Source of the DNA: Equadaptatus sp045642025
GTDB taxonomy: Bacteria > Synergistota > Synergistia > Synergistales > Synergistaceae
Direction: 5' to 3'
Assembly: GCA_045642025.1 (NCBI GenBank)
Contig: JAZUIB010000065.1
Coordinates: 1 to 26,069, forward strand
DNA length: 26,069 nt
The stretch's first letter is position 1, and the number at the start of each line of letters is the position of its first letter. Below, one piece after another: positions 8,379-14,986 of the stretch. Both the position numbers and the translations under genes were made by a program. The notes beneath the pieces are model-generated. The model had not been told where the DNA came from, searched no databases, and saw nothing but the letters and a program-made list of their open reading frames with translations.

Positions 8379-8407
8379 ATTATACGCAGATGTATAACCT
8401 AAGTCAA
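8379..8407 (-). promoter_or_regulatory. sigma70-type promoter of tRNA-Leu
   Basis: On the minus strand TTGACT (8402-8407) is followed after exactly 17 nt by TATAAT (8379-8384). The expected start is about 4 nt before the mature tRNA. It lies just after the rplS stop, so the tRNA can be made both alone and by readthrough. Confidence 0.88.
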
Positions 8408-8419
8408 GCAGATTTTTTA

Positions 8420-8785
8420 TTATTTTGCAAAGTCTCTGCGCTCTTTGATACGAGCAGCTTTACCGCTGAGTTTGCGGAGATAGTAGAGTTTTGCTCTGCG
8501 GACTTTACCACGGCGTACAACATCGATTTTGGCAACGTTCGGGCAGTTGATCGGGAATATTCTTTCAACGCCGATGCCGTTTGATATTTTGCGGACCACG
8601 AAACTTTCGCGAAGACCGCCGTGCATTTTGCTGATAACAACGCCTTCAAAAACCTGAATACGTTCACGTTCGCCTTCTTTAACCTTGACGCTGACTTTTA
8701 CAGTGTCTCCTGCGCGGAATTCAGGAAGTTCTTCTGCTGTCTTCTGAAATTTCTTTTCAACGAGAGCTATTCTGGGATCTATCAT
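8420..8785 (-). CDS. rplS: 50S ribosomal protein L19
   Basis: This 121-residue L19 sits at the 30S-50S interface. The family pattern is clear: FRAGDTVKVSVKVKEG, RIQVFEGVVISK, SFVVRKISNGIGVERIFPI and the basic end RRGKVRRAKLYYLR. The length is normal. The start at ATG 8785 has a full AAGGAGG upstream. It is the last protein gene of the ylxM-ffh-rpsP-khpA-rimM-trmD-rplS operon, separated from trmD by 75 nt that contain a strong hairpin. Confidence 0.98.
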   Translation of the reverse strand: MIDPRIALVEKKFQKTAEELPEFRAGDTVKVSVKVKEGERERIQVFEGVVISKMHGGLRESFVVRKISNGIGVERIFPINCPNVAKIDVVRRGKVRRAKLYYLRKLSGKAARIKERRDFAK

Positions 8786-8820
8786 CTGTTTTCCCTCCTT
8801 GCGTAATCTTGTTTCCAGCG

Positions 8821-8839
8821 GCCGGTTCTCTGAACCGGC
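8821..8839 (-). promoter_or_regulatory. hairpin in the rplS leader
   Basis: GCCGGTTC and GAACCGGC (8 bp, 3-nt loop) lie in the trmD-rplS spacer, about 35 nt upstream of the L19 start. No T-run follows on the mRNA strand, so it is more likely a processing, stability or translational-control element than a terminator. Confidence 0.5.
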
Positions 8840-8860
8840 GTAGAATGAATTTTAGTTTTC

Positions 8861-10114
8861 TTATCTTTTTCCGAAGAATCTGTCTAGTGTTATGCTGACT
8901 GCGCTTCTTACGGAAAGGTGGTTCCAGCCGTCATTGCCACCCTCAATGGGAGTCATGATTGCATCAACTGTGTTGAGAATATCCTGGTGAAGCCCCCAGC
9001 CTGTGCCAAAAATAAATACAGGGCGGAGTTCTTTTTCAAGTATTTCTCTTTTGAGTGTCAGCCAGTGTACAGCTTTTGCGCTCTGTTTGGCAGTTGTTGC
9101 AATTTTGAACGGCTCATGTTTTTCTTTTTCGCGAATCCAGGCAAATGCTTTTTCCGCAGAAGCAAATATTTTGATTCTGCCGAAAGCCTCTGACCTGTCA
9201 GGATTGTGCTGTGCTCCCCAGCCTTCCGTCCAGTGGGTAATGATGCGCCGCGCCATTTCCCTTTGCTGTGCGATAGGTGTTACAAGCAGATATTTTTTTA
9301 TCCCGTAGGTGCGGCATGCACGCGCTATGTCGTGAATGTCCATGCCTGTAATCGCTGTAGACGTTTTTTCCCCTTCCTTGCCTAGTACGGGGTAGTGCAG
9401 CTCCATAACGTAACTGCCTCCCGAAAGCCATGGCGTTAACCCTGCTCTTGCGACAATATCAGGACGTCTTTTCAAGGTTCTTTCAACGGATTGTTTGCTG
9501 CGCCATTCTTTAATGGCAGCTTCATTTCCGCTGAGCAGCACCTCCGGCACTTTTTCACCCTGCCATTCGGCAGGTCTTGTATAGTGCGGGGTATCGAGCA
9601 TTCCGTCGTAGAAGGAATCGTTTTCAACCGAAGACGTGTTTCCTACAACCCCGGGTATTAAACGCGAAATTGCGTCTGTGATTGCCATTGCAGGCATTTC
9701 CCCGCCTGTGAGGACGAAATCTCCTAGAGAAATCTCCATGTCCGCGTATTTTTGTGTGAAACGCTCGTCAATGCCTTCGTAATGTCCGCAGACTATAACG
9801 AGATGTTCCTTGCGCGCAAGCTCTTCTACAAGCTCTTGATAGAGCGTTGTCCCTTGCGGTGACGGATATACTACATAAGGTTTTCCCTCTTTTGAAACAC
9901 TTTTCAGTGCTTTTTCAAGAGGCTCCGGCTTTAACATCATTCCTCCGCTGCCATAACAGTAATCATCGATCTGTCTGTAATCTCCTTCAGCAAAATCGCG
10001 AAGGTCGATTACTTCAATTTCGAGTTTGCCGCTTGCGACAGCTCGGCCTAAAATGCTTGCGCCGAGATAATTTTGCATAAGTTCCGGAAATGCAGTGAGA
10101 ATTGAAATTTTCAT
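8861..10114 (-). CDS. trmD: TrmD fused to a second SPOUT-type RNA methyltransferase domain
   Basis: This is a 417-residue protein. Residues 1-~228 are TrmD, which makes m1G37 in tRNA from SAM: MKISILTAFPEL, DDYCYGSGGMML near 51-61, CGHYEGIDER at 109-118, and the knot segment SLGDFVLTGGEMPA at 129-142. Standard TrmD stops near 240 residues. Here residues ~236-417 form a second domain beginning ELHYPVLGKEGEK, with TAITGMDIHDIARACRTYG and FIFGTGWGLHQ, which matches the stand-alone SAM-dependent RNA methyltransferase family (Methyltrn_RNA_4, TM1570-like) often encoded beside trmD. The start at ATG 10114 is set by the conserved MKI beginning, 1 nt after the rimM stop; the 19-residue extension overlaps rimM and is rejected. 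Confidence 0.95.
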   Translation of the reverse strand: MKISILTAFPELMQNYLGASILGRAVASGKLEIEVIDLRDFAEGDYRQIDDYCYGSGGMMLKPEPLEKALKSVSKEGKPYVVYPSPQGTTLYQELVEELARKEHLVIVCGHYEGIDERFTQKYADMEISLGDFVLTGGEMPAMAITDAISRLIPGVVGNTSSVENDSFYDGMLDTPHYTRPAEWQGEKVPEVLLSGNEAAIKEWRSKQSVERTLKRRPDIVARAGLTPWLSGGSYVMELHYPVLGKEGEKTSTAITGMDIHDIARACRTYGIKKYLLVTPIAQQREMARRIITHWTEGWGAQHNPDRSEAFGRIKIFASAEKAFAWIREKEKHEPFKIATTAKQSAKAVHWLTLKREILEKELRPVFIFGTGWGLHQDILNTVDAIMTPIEGGNDGWNHLSVRSAVSITLDRFFGKR

Positions 10115-10115
10115 T

Positions 10116-10658
10116 TTAATCCCACAAGCCTTCTGGTATAGTCGCGTAGAGCGTTTTTTCCGGCATATCAACCTTACGCACGGATGTTTTCAATGCAGGC
10201 AGCGGCTTAAGAGTTCTGTCTCCTGTTCTGATAAGATAAACGTCATTGCTGCCCGTTTCCATTATCTCTTCCAGAACACCAAGTTTTTTGCCTGTCTCAA
10301 AATCAATAACCTGCATACCTTTGAGATCGTCAATCCAGAATTCGTCTTCCGAAAGCTGGACTCTCTCTGCCTTGGCTACTGTAATGAGACTTCCTTTGAG
10401 CAGGTCGGCTTCATCTTTTGAGACAATGCCCTCTGCGTTGAGAAAAAGCGTTCCTTTACCGACATACGGAGTAATGCTTTTTACTTTAAGAGTGCGGCTC
10501 GGTTTTCCCTGTTTTTCAAGAACGAGTTCCTTCATATCAAGAAAACGTTCCGGAAAATCCGTAAGCGGGAAAATCAGCATTGTACCTCTTACACCGTGTG
10601 CGGCTGCTATTTTGCCGATTACGATACGGTCAGAATTAATCCTCTTCGATATCGACAT
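10116..10658 (-). CDS. rimM: 16S rRNA processing factor RimM
   Basis: This is a 180-residue maturation factor for the 30S head that binds S19. The N-terminal RimM barrel has RIVIGKIAAAHGVRGTMLIF, and the PRC-barrel C-terminus has DEFWIDDLKGMQVI and SNDVYLI. Length is typical when ATG 10658 is used; this start lies inside khpA (23-nt overlap), which implies coupled translation, and its ribosome site is weak. The longer frame to 10754 adds 32 residues that look like shadow sequence of khpA. Confidence 0.93.
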   Translation of the reverse strand: MSISKRINSDRIVIGKIAAAHGVRGTMLIFPLTDFPERFLDMKELVLEKQGKPSRTLKVKSITPYVGKGTLFLNAEGIVSKDEADLLKGSLITVAKAERVQLSEDEFWIDDLKGMQVIDFETGKKLGVLEEIMETGSNDVYLIRTGDRTLKPLPALKTSVRKVDMPEKTLYATIPEGLWD

Positions 10659-10881
10659 CAACTTTTTCGCCGGATTTGATTGACGCTGCTTTGGCGACAT
10701 GGCGGATTGCGTTAATCGTGGAGCCTTTTTTCCCGATAACGCGCCCGATATCACCCTGTGCGACCTTTATCGTTACAAGAACTGCGCCTGCGTCATTTTT
10801 GTCTTCGAAGATATGAACTTCTTCCGGCTGCGTGACGAGTCTTTTAACGATAAGCTCAACAAGTTCAGCGTAATTGGCCAT
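10636..10881 (-). CDS. khpA: KH-domain RNA-binding protein KhpA (YlqC)
   Basis: This 81-residue single KH domain carries the GxxG loop in RVIGKKGSTINAIR. The size and the position between rpsP and rimM are standard for KhpA, which binds RNA as a dimer or with KhpB and affects cell division and ribosome-related functions. The ATG at 10881 is 8 nt after the rpsP stop with AGGTCA upstream. Its 3' end overlaps rimM. Confidence 0.95.
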   Translation of the reverse strand: MANYAELVELIVKRLVTQPEEVHIFEDKNDAGAVLVTIKVAQGDIGRVIGKKGSTINAIRHVAKAASIKSGEKVDVDIEED

Positions 10882-10889
10882 AACGTGAC

Positions 10890-11255
10890 CTATTCAGCGG
10901 CTTCTTCAGGCTGAGCTGCTGCTTCGGCTGCCGCCTTTGCTGCTGCTTCTGCCTTTGCCTGTGCTTTCTTAGAAAGCTTTGCCTTCGGTTCTACATGCTC
11001 GTAGACAGGTGCTTCAAGGACTCCGGTTTTCTGAAGAAGAATTTTTGCCGTGTCTGACGGTGTAGCACCTTTGCTGAGCCAGTAAGCTGCGCGTTCGTTG
11101 TTAACTTTGATTTCCGCCGGTGTGGTAATCGGATTGTACGTTCCGAGAATTTCGATGAATCTGCCATCTCTCGGGCTGTGTGAATCTGTTACGACCAGAC
11201 GGTAGAACGGAGCTTTCTTTTTGCCGTGGCGTGAAAGACGAATACGTACTGACAT
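10890..11255 (-). CDS. rpsP: 30S ribosomal protein S16
   Basis: This 121-residue protein has the S16 core in its first ~85 residues: MSVRIRLSRHGKKKAPFYR, SPRDGRFIEILGTYNP and AAYWLSKGATPSDT. The core is followed by an alanine, lysine and glutamate-rich tail (about 98-121), a common low-complexity extension. ATG 11255 is chosen over the in-frame GTG 11267 because GGAGG lies 11 nt before the ATG but directly abuts the GTG. Confidence 0.97.
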   Translation of the reverse strand: MSVRIRLSRHGKKKAPFYRLVVTDSHSPRDGRFIEILGTYNPITTPAEIKVNNERAAYWLSKGATPSDTAKILLQKTGVLEAPVYEHVEPKAKLSKKAQAKAEAAAKAAAEAAAQPEEAAE

Positions 11256-11328
11256 TTGTTCAAACACCTCCTGTTGTGTTTTTTATAGTGCTTTATTTTT
11301 GAAAAGGCTTTATTGCCATTTTCGCATG

Positions 11329-12684
11329 TTAGAAAAATTTGTTTTTCATGCTCATCATCGAAGCAAGATGCTTCATTTTTTTGCCGGACATGCCTTTAAA
11401 ATTCTTCATCATGCCCTTCATTTGGTCATACTGTGCAATCAGCTGATTTACCTGCTGCACTGTAGTTCCAGAACCATCTGCAATTCTTTTGCGGCGCGAG
11501 CCTTTGATGATCGCGGGATTCGTGCGCTCCTGCGGCGTCATCGAAAGGATAATTGCTTCAAGATGTTTAATATGTCTGTCATCTATATCTGTTCCCTGAA
11601 TTGCTTTGGATAAACCCGGAATAGGAAGCATCTCAAGAATTTTGTTAAGAGGCCCCAGTTTCTGCAGCTGCTGAAACTGCGCCAGCATATCATTTAGAGT
11701 AAATCTGTTTGACATCATATTCTCAGTCATTTTCTGCATGTCATTCAGATTTGTTGTTGCCTGCACCTTTTCGAGAAGACCCTGAAGGTCGCCCATCCCG
11801 AGAATTCTCTGTGCCATGCGTTTCGCGTCAAAAAGCTCAAGATCTTCGGTTTTTTCTCCGCAGCCTGCAAGTTTTACAGGGACTCCCGTGGTGCAGCGTA
11901 TCGCCAAAGAGGGACCGCCGCGCGCGTCTCCGTCAAGTTTTGTAAGCACAACACCGGTCAGAGAAAGCCTTTCATTAAAAGCAGAGGCTACATTTACTGC
12001 CTCCTGTCCTGTCATAGAATCTACGACAAGAAGAATTTCCTCCGGCGGAACAGCAGCTTTCATTGCTTCAAGTTCCTGCATCAGTTCGTCATCGAGCTGA
12101 AGGCGTCCTGCCGTGTCAAGAAGAATCAAATCGCAGAGATGATCTTGTGCGTATGTAACTGACTGCTTTGCGACTTCGACAGGATTTGTCTCACCGTTCA
12201 GCGGCCCGTAAAATGCAATCTTTGCCCGTTCTGCCGTAACTCTCAGCTGTTCAACGGCAGCCGGTCTTCTGAGGTCGCACGCAACTACGAGACACTTGTG
12301 GCCTTTTGCATGGAGTCTTTTTGCAATTTTAACAGTGGTAGTTGTTTTCCCAGACCCCTGCAGCCCGACCATAAGATAAACGGTTGGCGGCTTTGAAGAA
12401 ATTTTCAAAGATTCCGGATTTTCGCCCATGATTTTTACAAGCTCTTCATAAACTATTGTAAAAATCTGCTGTGACGGTGTTACGGAATTTACAATATCCT
12501 GTCCTGCCGCACGCTGTTTTATTGATTCAGTAAGCTGCTTTACAACCTTAAAATTAACGTCAGCTTCAAGCAGCGCGCGGCGAATCTCCCTTGCCGCGTT
12601 GTCTATGTCCTGCTGCGTCAGTTTGCCTTTGCTGCCGAGAGCAGAGAATATACTGCTGAAACGTTCTTTTATAGTATCAAACAT
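11329..12684 (-). CDS. ffh: signal recognition particle GTPase Ffh
   Basis: This 451-residue SRP54 homologue delivers nascent membrane proteins to FtsY. The N domain is residues 1-~95. The GTPase motifs are in order: GLQGSGKTTT at 107-116, DLRRPA at 137-142, DTAGR at 190-194 and TKLDGDARGG at 248-257. The C-terminal M domain is methionine-rich (NLNDMQKMTENMMSN onward) with the RNA-binding segment GSRRKRIADGSGT. It starts 2 nt from the ylxM stop, with GAGGAT as ribosome site, and is followed after 73 nt by rpsP. Full length. Confidence 0.98.
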   Translation of the reverse strand: MFDTIKERFSSIFSALGSKGKLTQQDIDNAAREIRRALLEADVNFKVVKQLTESIKQRAAGQDIVNSVTPSQQIFTIVYEELVKIMGENPESLKISSKPPTVYLMVGLQGSGKTTTTVKIAKRLHAKGHKCLVVACDLRRPAAVEQLRVTAERAKIAFYGPLNGETNPVEVAKQSVTYAQDHLCDLILLDTAGRLQLDDELMQELEAMKAAVPPEEILLVVDSMTGQEAVNVASAFNERLSLTGVVLTKLDGDARGGPSLAIRCTTGVPVKLAGCGEKTEDLELFDAKRMAQRILGMGDLQGLLEKVQATTNLNDMQKMTENMMSNRFTLNDMLAQFQQLQKLGPLNKILEMLPIPGLSKAIQGTDIDDRHIKHLEAIILSMTPQERTNPAIIKGSRRKRIADGSGTTVQQVNQLIAQYDQMKGMMKNFKGMSGKKMKHLASMMSMKNKFF

Positions 12685-12686
12685 AT

Positions 12687-13025
12687 CTAATCCTCAAAAA
12701 GTCTGTTAAAAGCCTCTGTGATGTCAGGAGAAAGCTCTGCGCGGTGTTCCTCTACAAGCTCTGCGAGTTCTTTAAGTTTTTCCTGCTGCGTGAGCAGCGA
12801 AAGCTTTTCATCATAACTGTCCATATTCTCTCTTGCCTTAGTAATCAAGTCATGAACTCCCTGACGCGAAATGCCGATTGTTTCTGCGATCTCTGCAAGC
12901 GAAAAATCCTGAAACCATGCCATTTCGCAGGCAAGACGCTGTTTTTCCGTAAGCAGTACACCATAAGTGTCGAGCAGAAGCGTATCGCGTATTCTTTTCT
13001 GTACTGCGCTTTCAATACTGTCCAT
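12687..13025 (-). CDS. ylxM: YlxM/P13 family DNA-binding protein of the SRP operon
   Basis: This is a 112-residue protein. Residues ~20-70 form a sigma-factor-like helix-turn-helix: LTEKQRLACEMAWFQDFSLA, then EIAETIGISRQGVHDLI. The C-terminus is a charged helix. YlxM proteins are encoded just before ffh and are thought to modulate SRP. ATG 13025 is chosen because GGGGAGG sits 9 nt upstream; the in-frame TTG at 13043 overlaps that ribosome site. It is the first gene of the operon. Confidence 0.93.
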   Translation of the reverse strand: MDSIESAVQKRIRDTLLLDTYGVLLTEKQRLACEMAWFQDFSLAEIAETIGISRQGVHDLITKARENMDSYDEKLSLLTQQEKLKELAELVEEHRAELSPDITEAFNRLFED

Positions 13026-13054
13026 GGCATAACGCCTCCCCAAACAACCTGAAG

Positions 13055-13083
13055 ATTATATACGAGCATTTTTATACTGTCAA
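13055..13083 (-). promoter_or_regulatory. sigma70-type promoter of the ylxM-ffh-rpsP-rplS operon
   Basis: On the minus strand TTGACA (13078-13083), a 17-nt spacer and TATAAT (13055-13060) form a full consensus promoter. The expected start is near 13048, about 23 nt before the YlxM ATG. Confidence 0.93.
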
Positions 13084-13152
13084 GCCTTTTTGCTTTACAT
13101 ATTTAAAATAAAGTACAGCCAATAAATTCTATGCATTTAATAATCTGCAAAC

Positions 13153-13178
13153 AAAAAAGACTCCGCTGCCGGAGTCTT
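13153..13178 (-). terminator. intrinsic terminator of the dehydrogenase gene
   Basis: AAGACTCCG and CGGAGTCTT form 9 bp with a 4-nt loop (13157-13178). On the minus strand it is followed by T6. It separates the dehydrogenase (ends 13197) from the ylxM promoter. Confidence 0.9.
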
Positions 13179-13196
13179 AATAAAAGCAATACAATT

Positions 13197-14063
13197 TTAT
13201 TCGTAAAGTTTATAAAGCGCCTGTGTACCTTTGTCTTCAAATCCTTTGCCTGCAAGTTTTTCATAAAGGTCAAGCGTGAGGTCAAGCGCCGGAAGCTCAA
13301 TACCGATTTCCTTTGCCGCTTCGCGCGCGAGCTTCATATCCTTAATATAATGCTTGACGAAGAAACCCGGTTCATAATCACCTTTAAGAATACGCGGGCC
13401 GTAATTTGAGAAACTCCAGCTGCCTGCGGCTCCGCCGGAAATTGCCTCTATAACCGCAGCCTGATCAAGCCCCTGCGCTTTTGCAAAAGCAAGCCCTTCG
13501 CACATGCCTGTCATAGTGCCTGTAATCAAAATCTGATTGACAAGTTTCGTGTACTGGCCTGCGCCTGCCTTGCCCATATGCTTAATATTTTTGCCCATAA
13601 TCTCAAAAAACGGCAGAGCCTTTTCAAAATCTTCCTTATCGCCTCCGACAAGAATTGAAAGCGTAGCTTCGCGAGCGCCTCTGTCTCCGCCGGTTACAGG
13701 AGCGTCAAGAGCGCCGAGTCCTTTTTCCTTTGCCGCTTCGTAGATTTTCTGCGCAAGCTTCGGGCTTGAAGTTGTCATTTCAACAAGTACTGCGCCTTCC
13801 TTTGCATTTGCGACAATGCCGTTTTCGCCGAGATACACCTCTTCAACGTCTTTCGGATAACCGACGATAGAGAAGACGAAGTCAGCTTTCTTTGCGATAT
13901 CTGCAGGCGAGTCCTCCCAAATTGCGCCGCGCTCTACAAGTTTGTCCGCTCTTGCTTTCGTTTTGTTGTAAACATGAACTTCATAACCGGCGTCAAGCAG
14001 ATGACCTGCCATACTGCCTCCCATAACACCTGTTCCTATAAAACCGAGTATTGCCTTGCTCAT
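13197..14063 (-). CDS. 3-hydroxyisobutyrate / 2-hydroxy-3-oxopropionate-type dehydrogenase
   Basis: This 288-residue beta-hydroxyacid dehydrogenase is NAD(P)-dependent. It has the dinucleotide loop GFIGTGVMG at 7-15, the substrate-binding stretch DAPVTGGDRGAREATLSILVGG near 120-141, and catalytic Lys173 in TKLVNQ. The length is standard for the family. The start at ATG 14063 has a very strong AAGGAGG about 9 nt upstream, so it is probably initiated independently even though no stop separates it from the upstream acetyltransferase-like frame. The substrate cannot be read from sequence: 3-hydroxyisobutyrate, tartronate semialdehyde and succinic semialdehyde reductases share these motifs. Confidence 0.92.
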   Translation of the reverse strand: MSKAILGFIGTGVMGGSMAGHLLDAGYEVHVYNKTKARADKLVERGAIWEDSPADIAKKADFVFSIVGYPKDVEEVYLGENGIVANAKEGAVLVEMTTSSPKLAQKIYEAAKEKGLGALDAPVTGGDRGAREATLSILVGGDKEDFEKALPFFEIMGKNIKHMGKAGAGQYTKLVNQILITGTMTGMCEGLAFAKAQGLDQAAVIEAISGGAAGSWSFSNYGPRILKGDYEPGFFVKHYIKDMKLAREAAKEIGIELPALDLTLDLYEKLAGKGFEDKGTQALYKLYE

Positions 14064-14891
14064 TTTTTCTTCCTCCTTAGGTTTTGTGTTTTCTGAAAAT
14101 ACATATTTGACTTCACCGAAATTTATATGAAAAACCGCGTCAAGCAGTTTATTCATCTGCCGTCTGTCTTCAATACAAAGCTGTTTAATGACTCTGCCGT
14201 TTTTTCTGTACCTCAAAGTGTCTCCGGCTATATAAGCAAAACTGCTGTGCGTATGTATCGAAATCTTGTTGGCTTTATTATAAGCTGACGCGTCATCTTC
14301 AGTACAATATTTGAGAGCCGTTTCAAAAGTATTCTCGCTGACCGCTTCAAAATTAAACGCATAAAGCGGAGTCCAAAAGAAAGTTTCTTTTTTTTCAAGT
14401 ATGGTATATTCCGTGCCCGTTGTGAACCGGTAAAGATTTTCACCGTCATTCTGTTCCGTACCGCATTTCAAAAGCAGCGGAACACGTGCAACTTCACAAT
14501 ACAGTCCAGTATCGCATATATATTTTTCCCCGTCAATTTCAACGCAGCTTATTCTGTGCAGTTCAGGCTTGAAAGTCCCGTCAAGGTCAAAAAGTTTCGC
14601 AGCGATACTTATGACGTTAAAGCCGAGTGCTTTCAGCAGGAAAAAAAACGCGCTGTTCGTTTCGAGCCCTATGCCTCCGCGGGTTTTTTCTATAATTTTC
14701 GCGGCAAGAGCGTCAGGGTAGAGAGACAGTTTTTTCTGAGCCATACAGTCAAGATTTTCAAAAGGTATTGACTGTTGATGGCGGCTTAACAAAAGCACCA
14801 GCGTATCCAAAGAAACGAGGGGCTTTTCATCAAAGCCGAGCTTCTTCAGATATTGCATCGTCTGCGCTTCCGTAAAACTATTGTATGGCAT
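13197..14891 (-). CDS. composite ORF: arylamine N-acetyltransferase-like module in frame with the dehydrogenase
   Basis: The 564-residue frame starts at ATG 14891 after GGAGGG. Residues 1-~270 resemble arylamine N-acetyltransferases (IPFENLD at 42-48, the RGG box at 71-73, His112, Asp127). The family's catalytic Cys in RGGxCxExN is Gly75 here (codon GGG), while His and Asp keep the usual spacing, so acetyl transfer from acetyl-CoA is not expected. The module runs without a stop through PKEEEK into the dehydrogenase at residue 277; those residues are encoded by the dehydrogenase's own ribosome site. It could be a true fusion, or an acetyltransferase-like gene that lost its stop, with the dehydrogenase also made separately. 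A TATAAT at 14909-14914 lies just upstream. Confidence 0.7.
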   Translation of the reverse strand: MPYNSFTEAQTMQYLKKLGFDEKPLVSLDTLVLLLSRHQQSIPFENLDCMAQKKLSLYPDALAAKIIEKTRGGIGLETNSAFFFLLKALGFNVISIAAKLFDLDGTFKPELHRISCVEIDGEKYICDTGLYCEVARVPLLLKCGTEQNDGENLYRFTTGTEYTILEKKETFFWTPLYAFNFEAVSENTFETALKYCTEDDASAYNKANKISIHTHSSFAYIAGDTLRYRKNGRVIKQLCIEDRRQMNKLLDAVFHINFGEVKYVFSENTKPKEEEKMSKAILGFIGTGVMGGSMAGHLLDAGYEVHVYNKTKARADKLVERGAIWEDSPADIAKKADFVFSIVGYPKDVEEVYLGENGIVANAKEGAVLVEMTTSSPKLAQKIYEAAKEKGLGALDAPVTGGDRGAREATLSILVGGDKEDFEKALPFFEIMGKNIKHMGKAGAGQYTKLVNQILITGTMTGMCEGLAFAKAQGLDQAAVIEAISGGAAGSWSFSNYGPRILKGDYEPGFFVKHYIKDMKLAREAAKEIGIELPALDLTLDLYEKLAGKGFEDKGTQALYKLYE

Positions 14892-14908
14892 ACAATCCCT
14901 CCGAATAA

Positions 14909-14914
14909 ATTATA
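14909..14914 (-). promoter_or_regulatory. -10 element upstream of the composite ORF
   Basis: A perfect TATAAT lies on the minus strand 17 nt before the ATG at 14891. No good -35 is seen at 16-18 nt spacing, so this is a weak or activator-dependent promoter at most. Confidence 0.4.
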
Positions 14915-14937
14915 CAGCAAAAGTGAAACCAAAACAC

Positions 14938-14969
14938 AAAAAAAGGAACCCCCGAAGGAGTTCCTTTTT
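14938..14969 (-). terminator. UUCG-loop intrinsic terminator of the phosphatase gene
   Basis: On the minus strand GGAACTCC-TTCG-GGGGTTCC is followed by T7. The stem is closed by one G-U pair and capped by the very stable UUCG tetraloop. Confidence 0.92.
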
Positions 14970-14986
14970 ATAGACGTTAGATTCTA

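Noticed and set aside
10659..10754. 32-residue N-terminal extension of RimM
   Set aside because: It duplicates the khpA region in another frame; RimM homologues start just before RIVIGKI.
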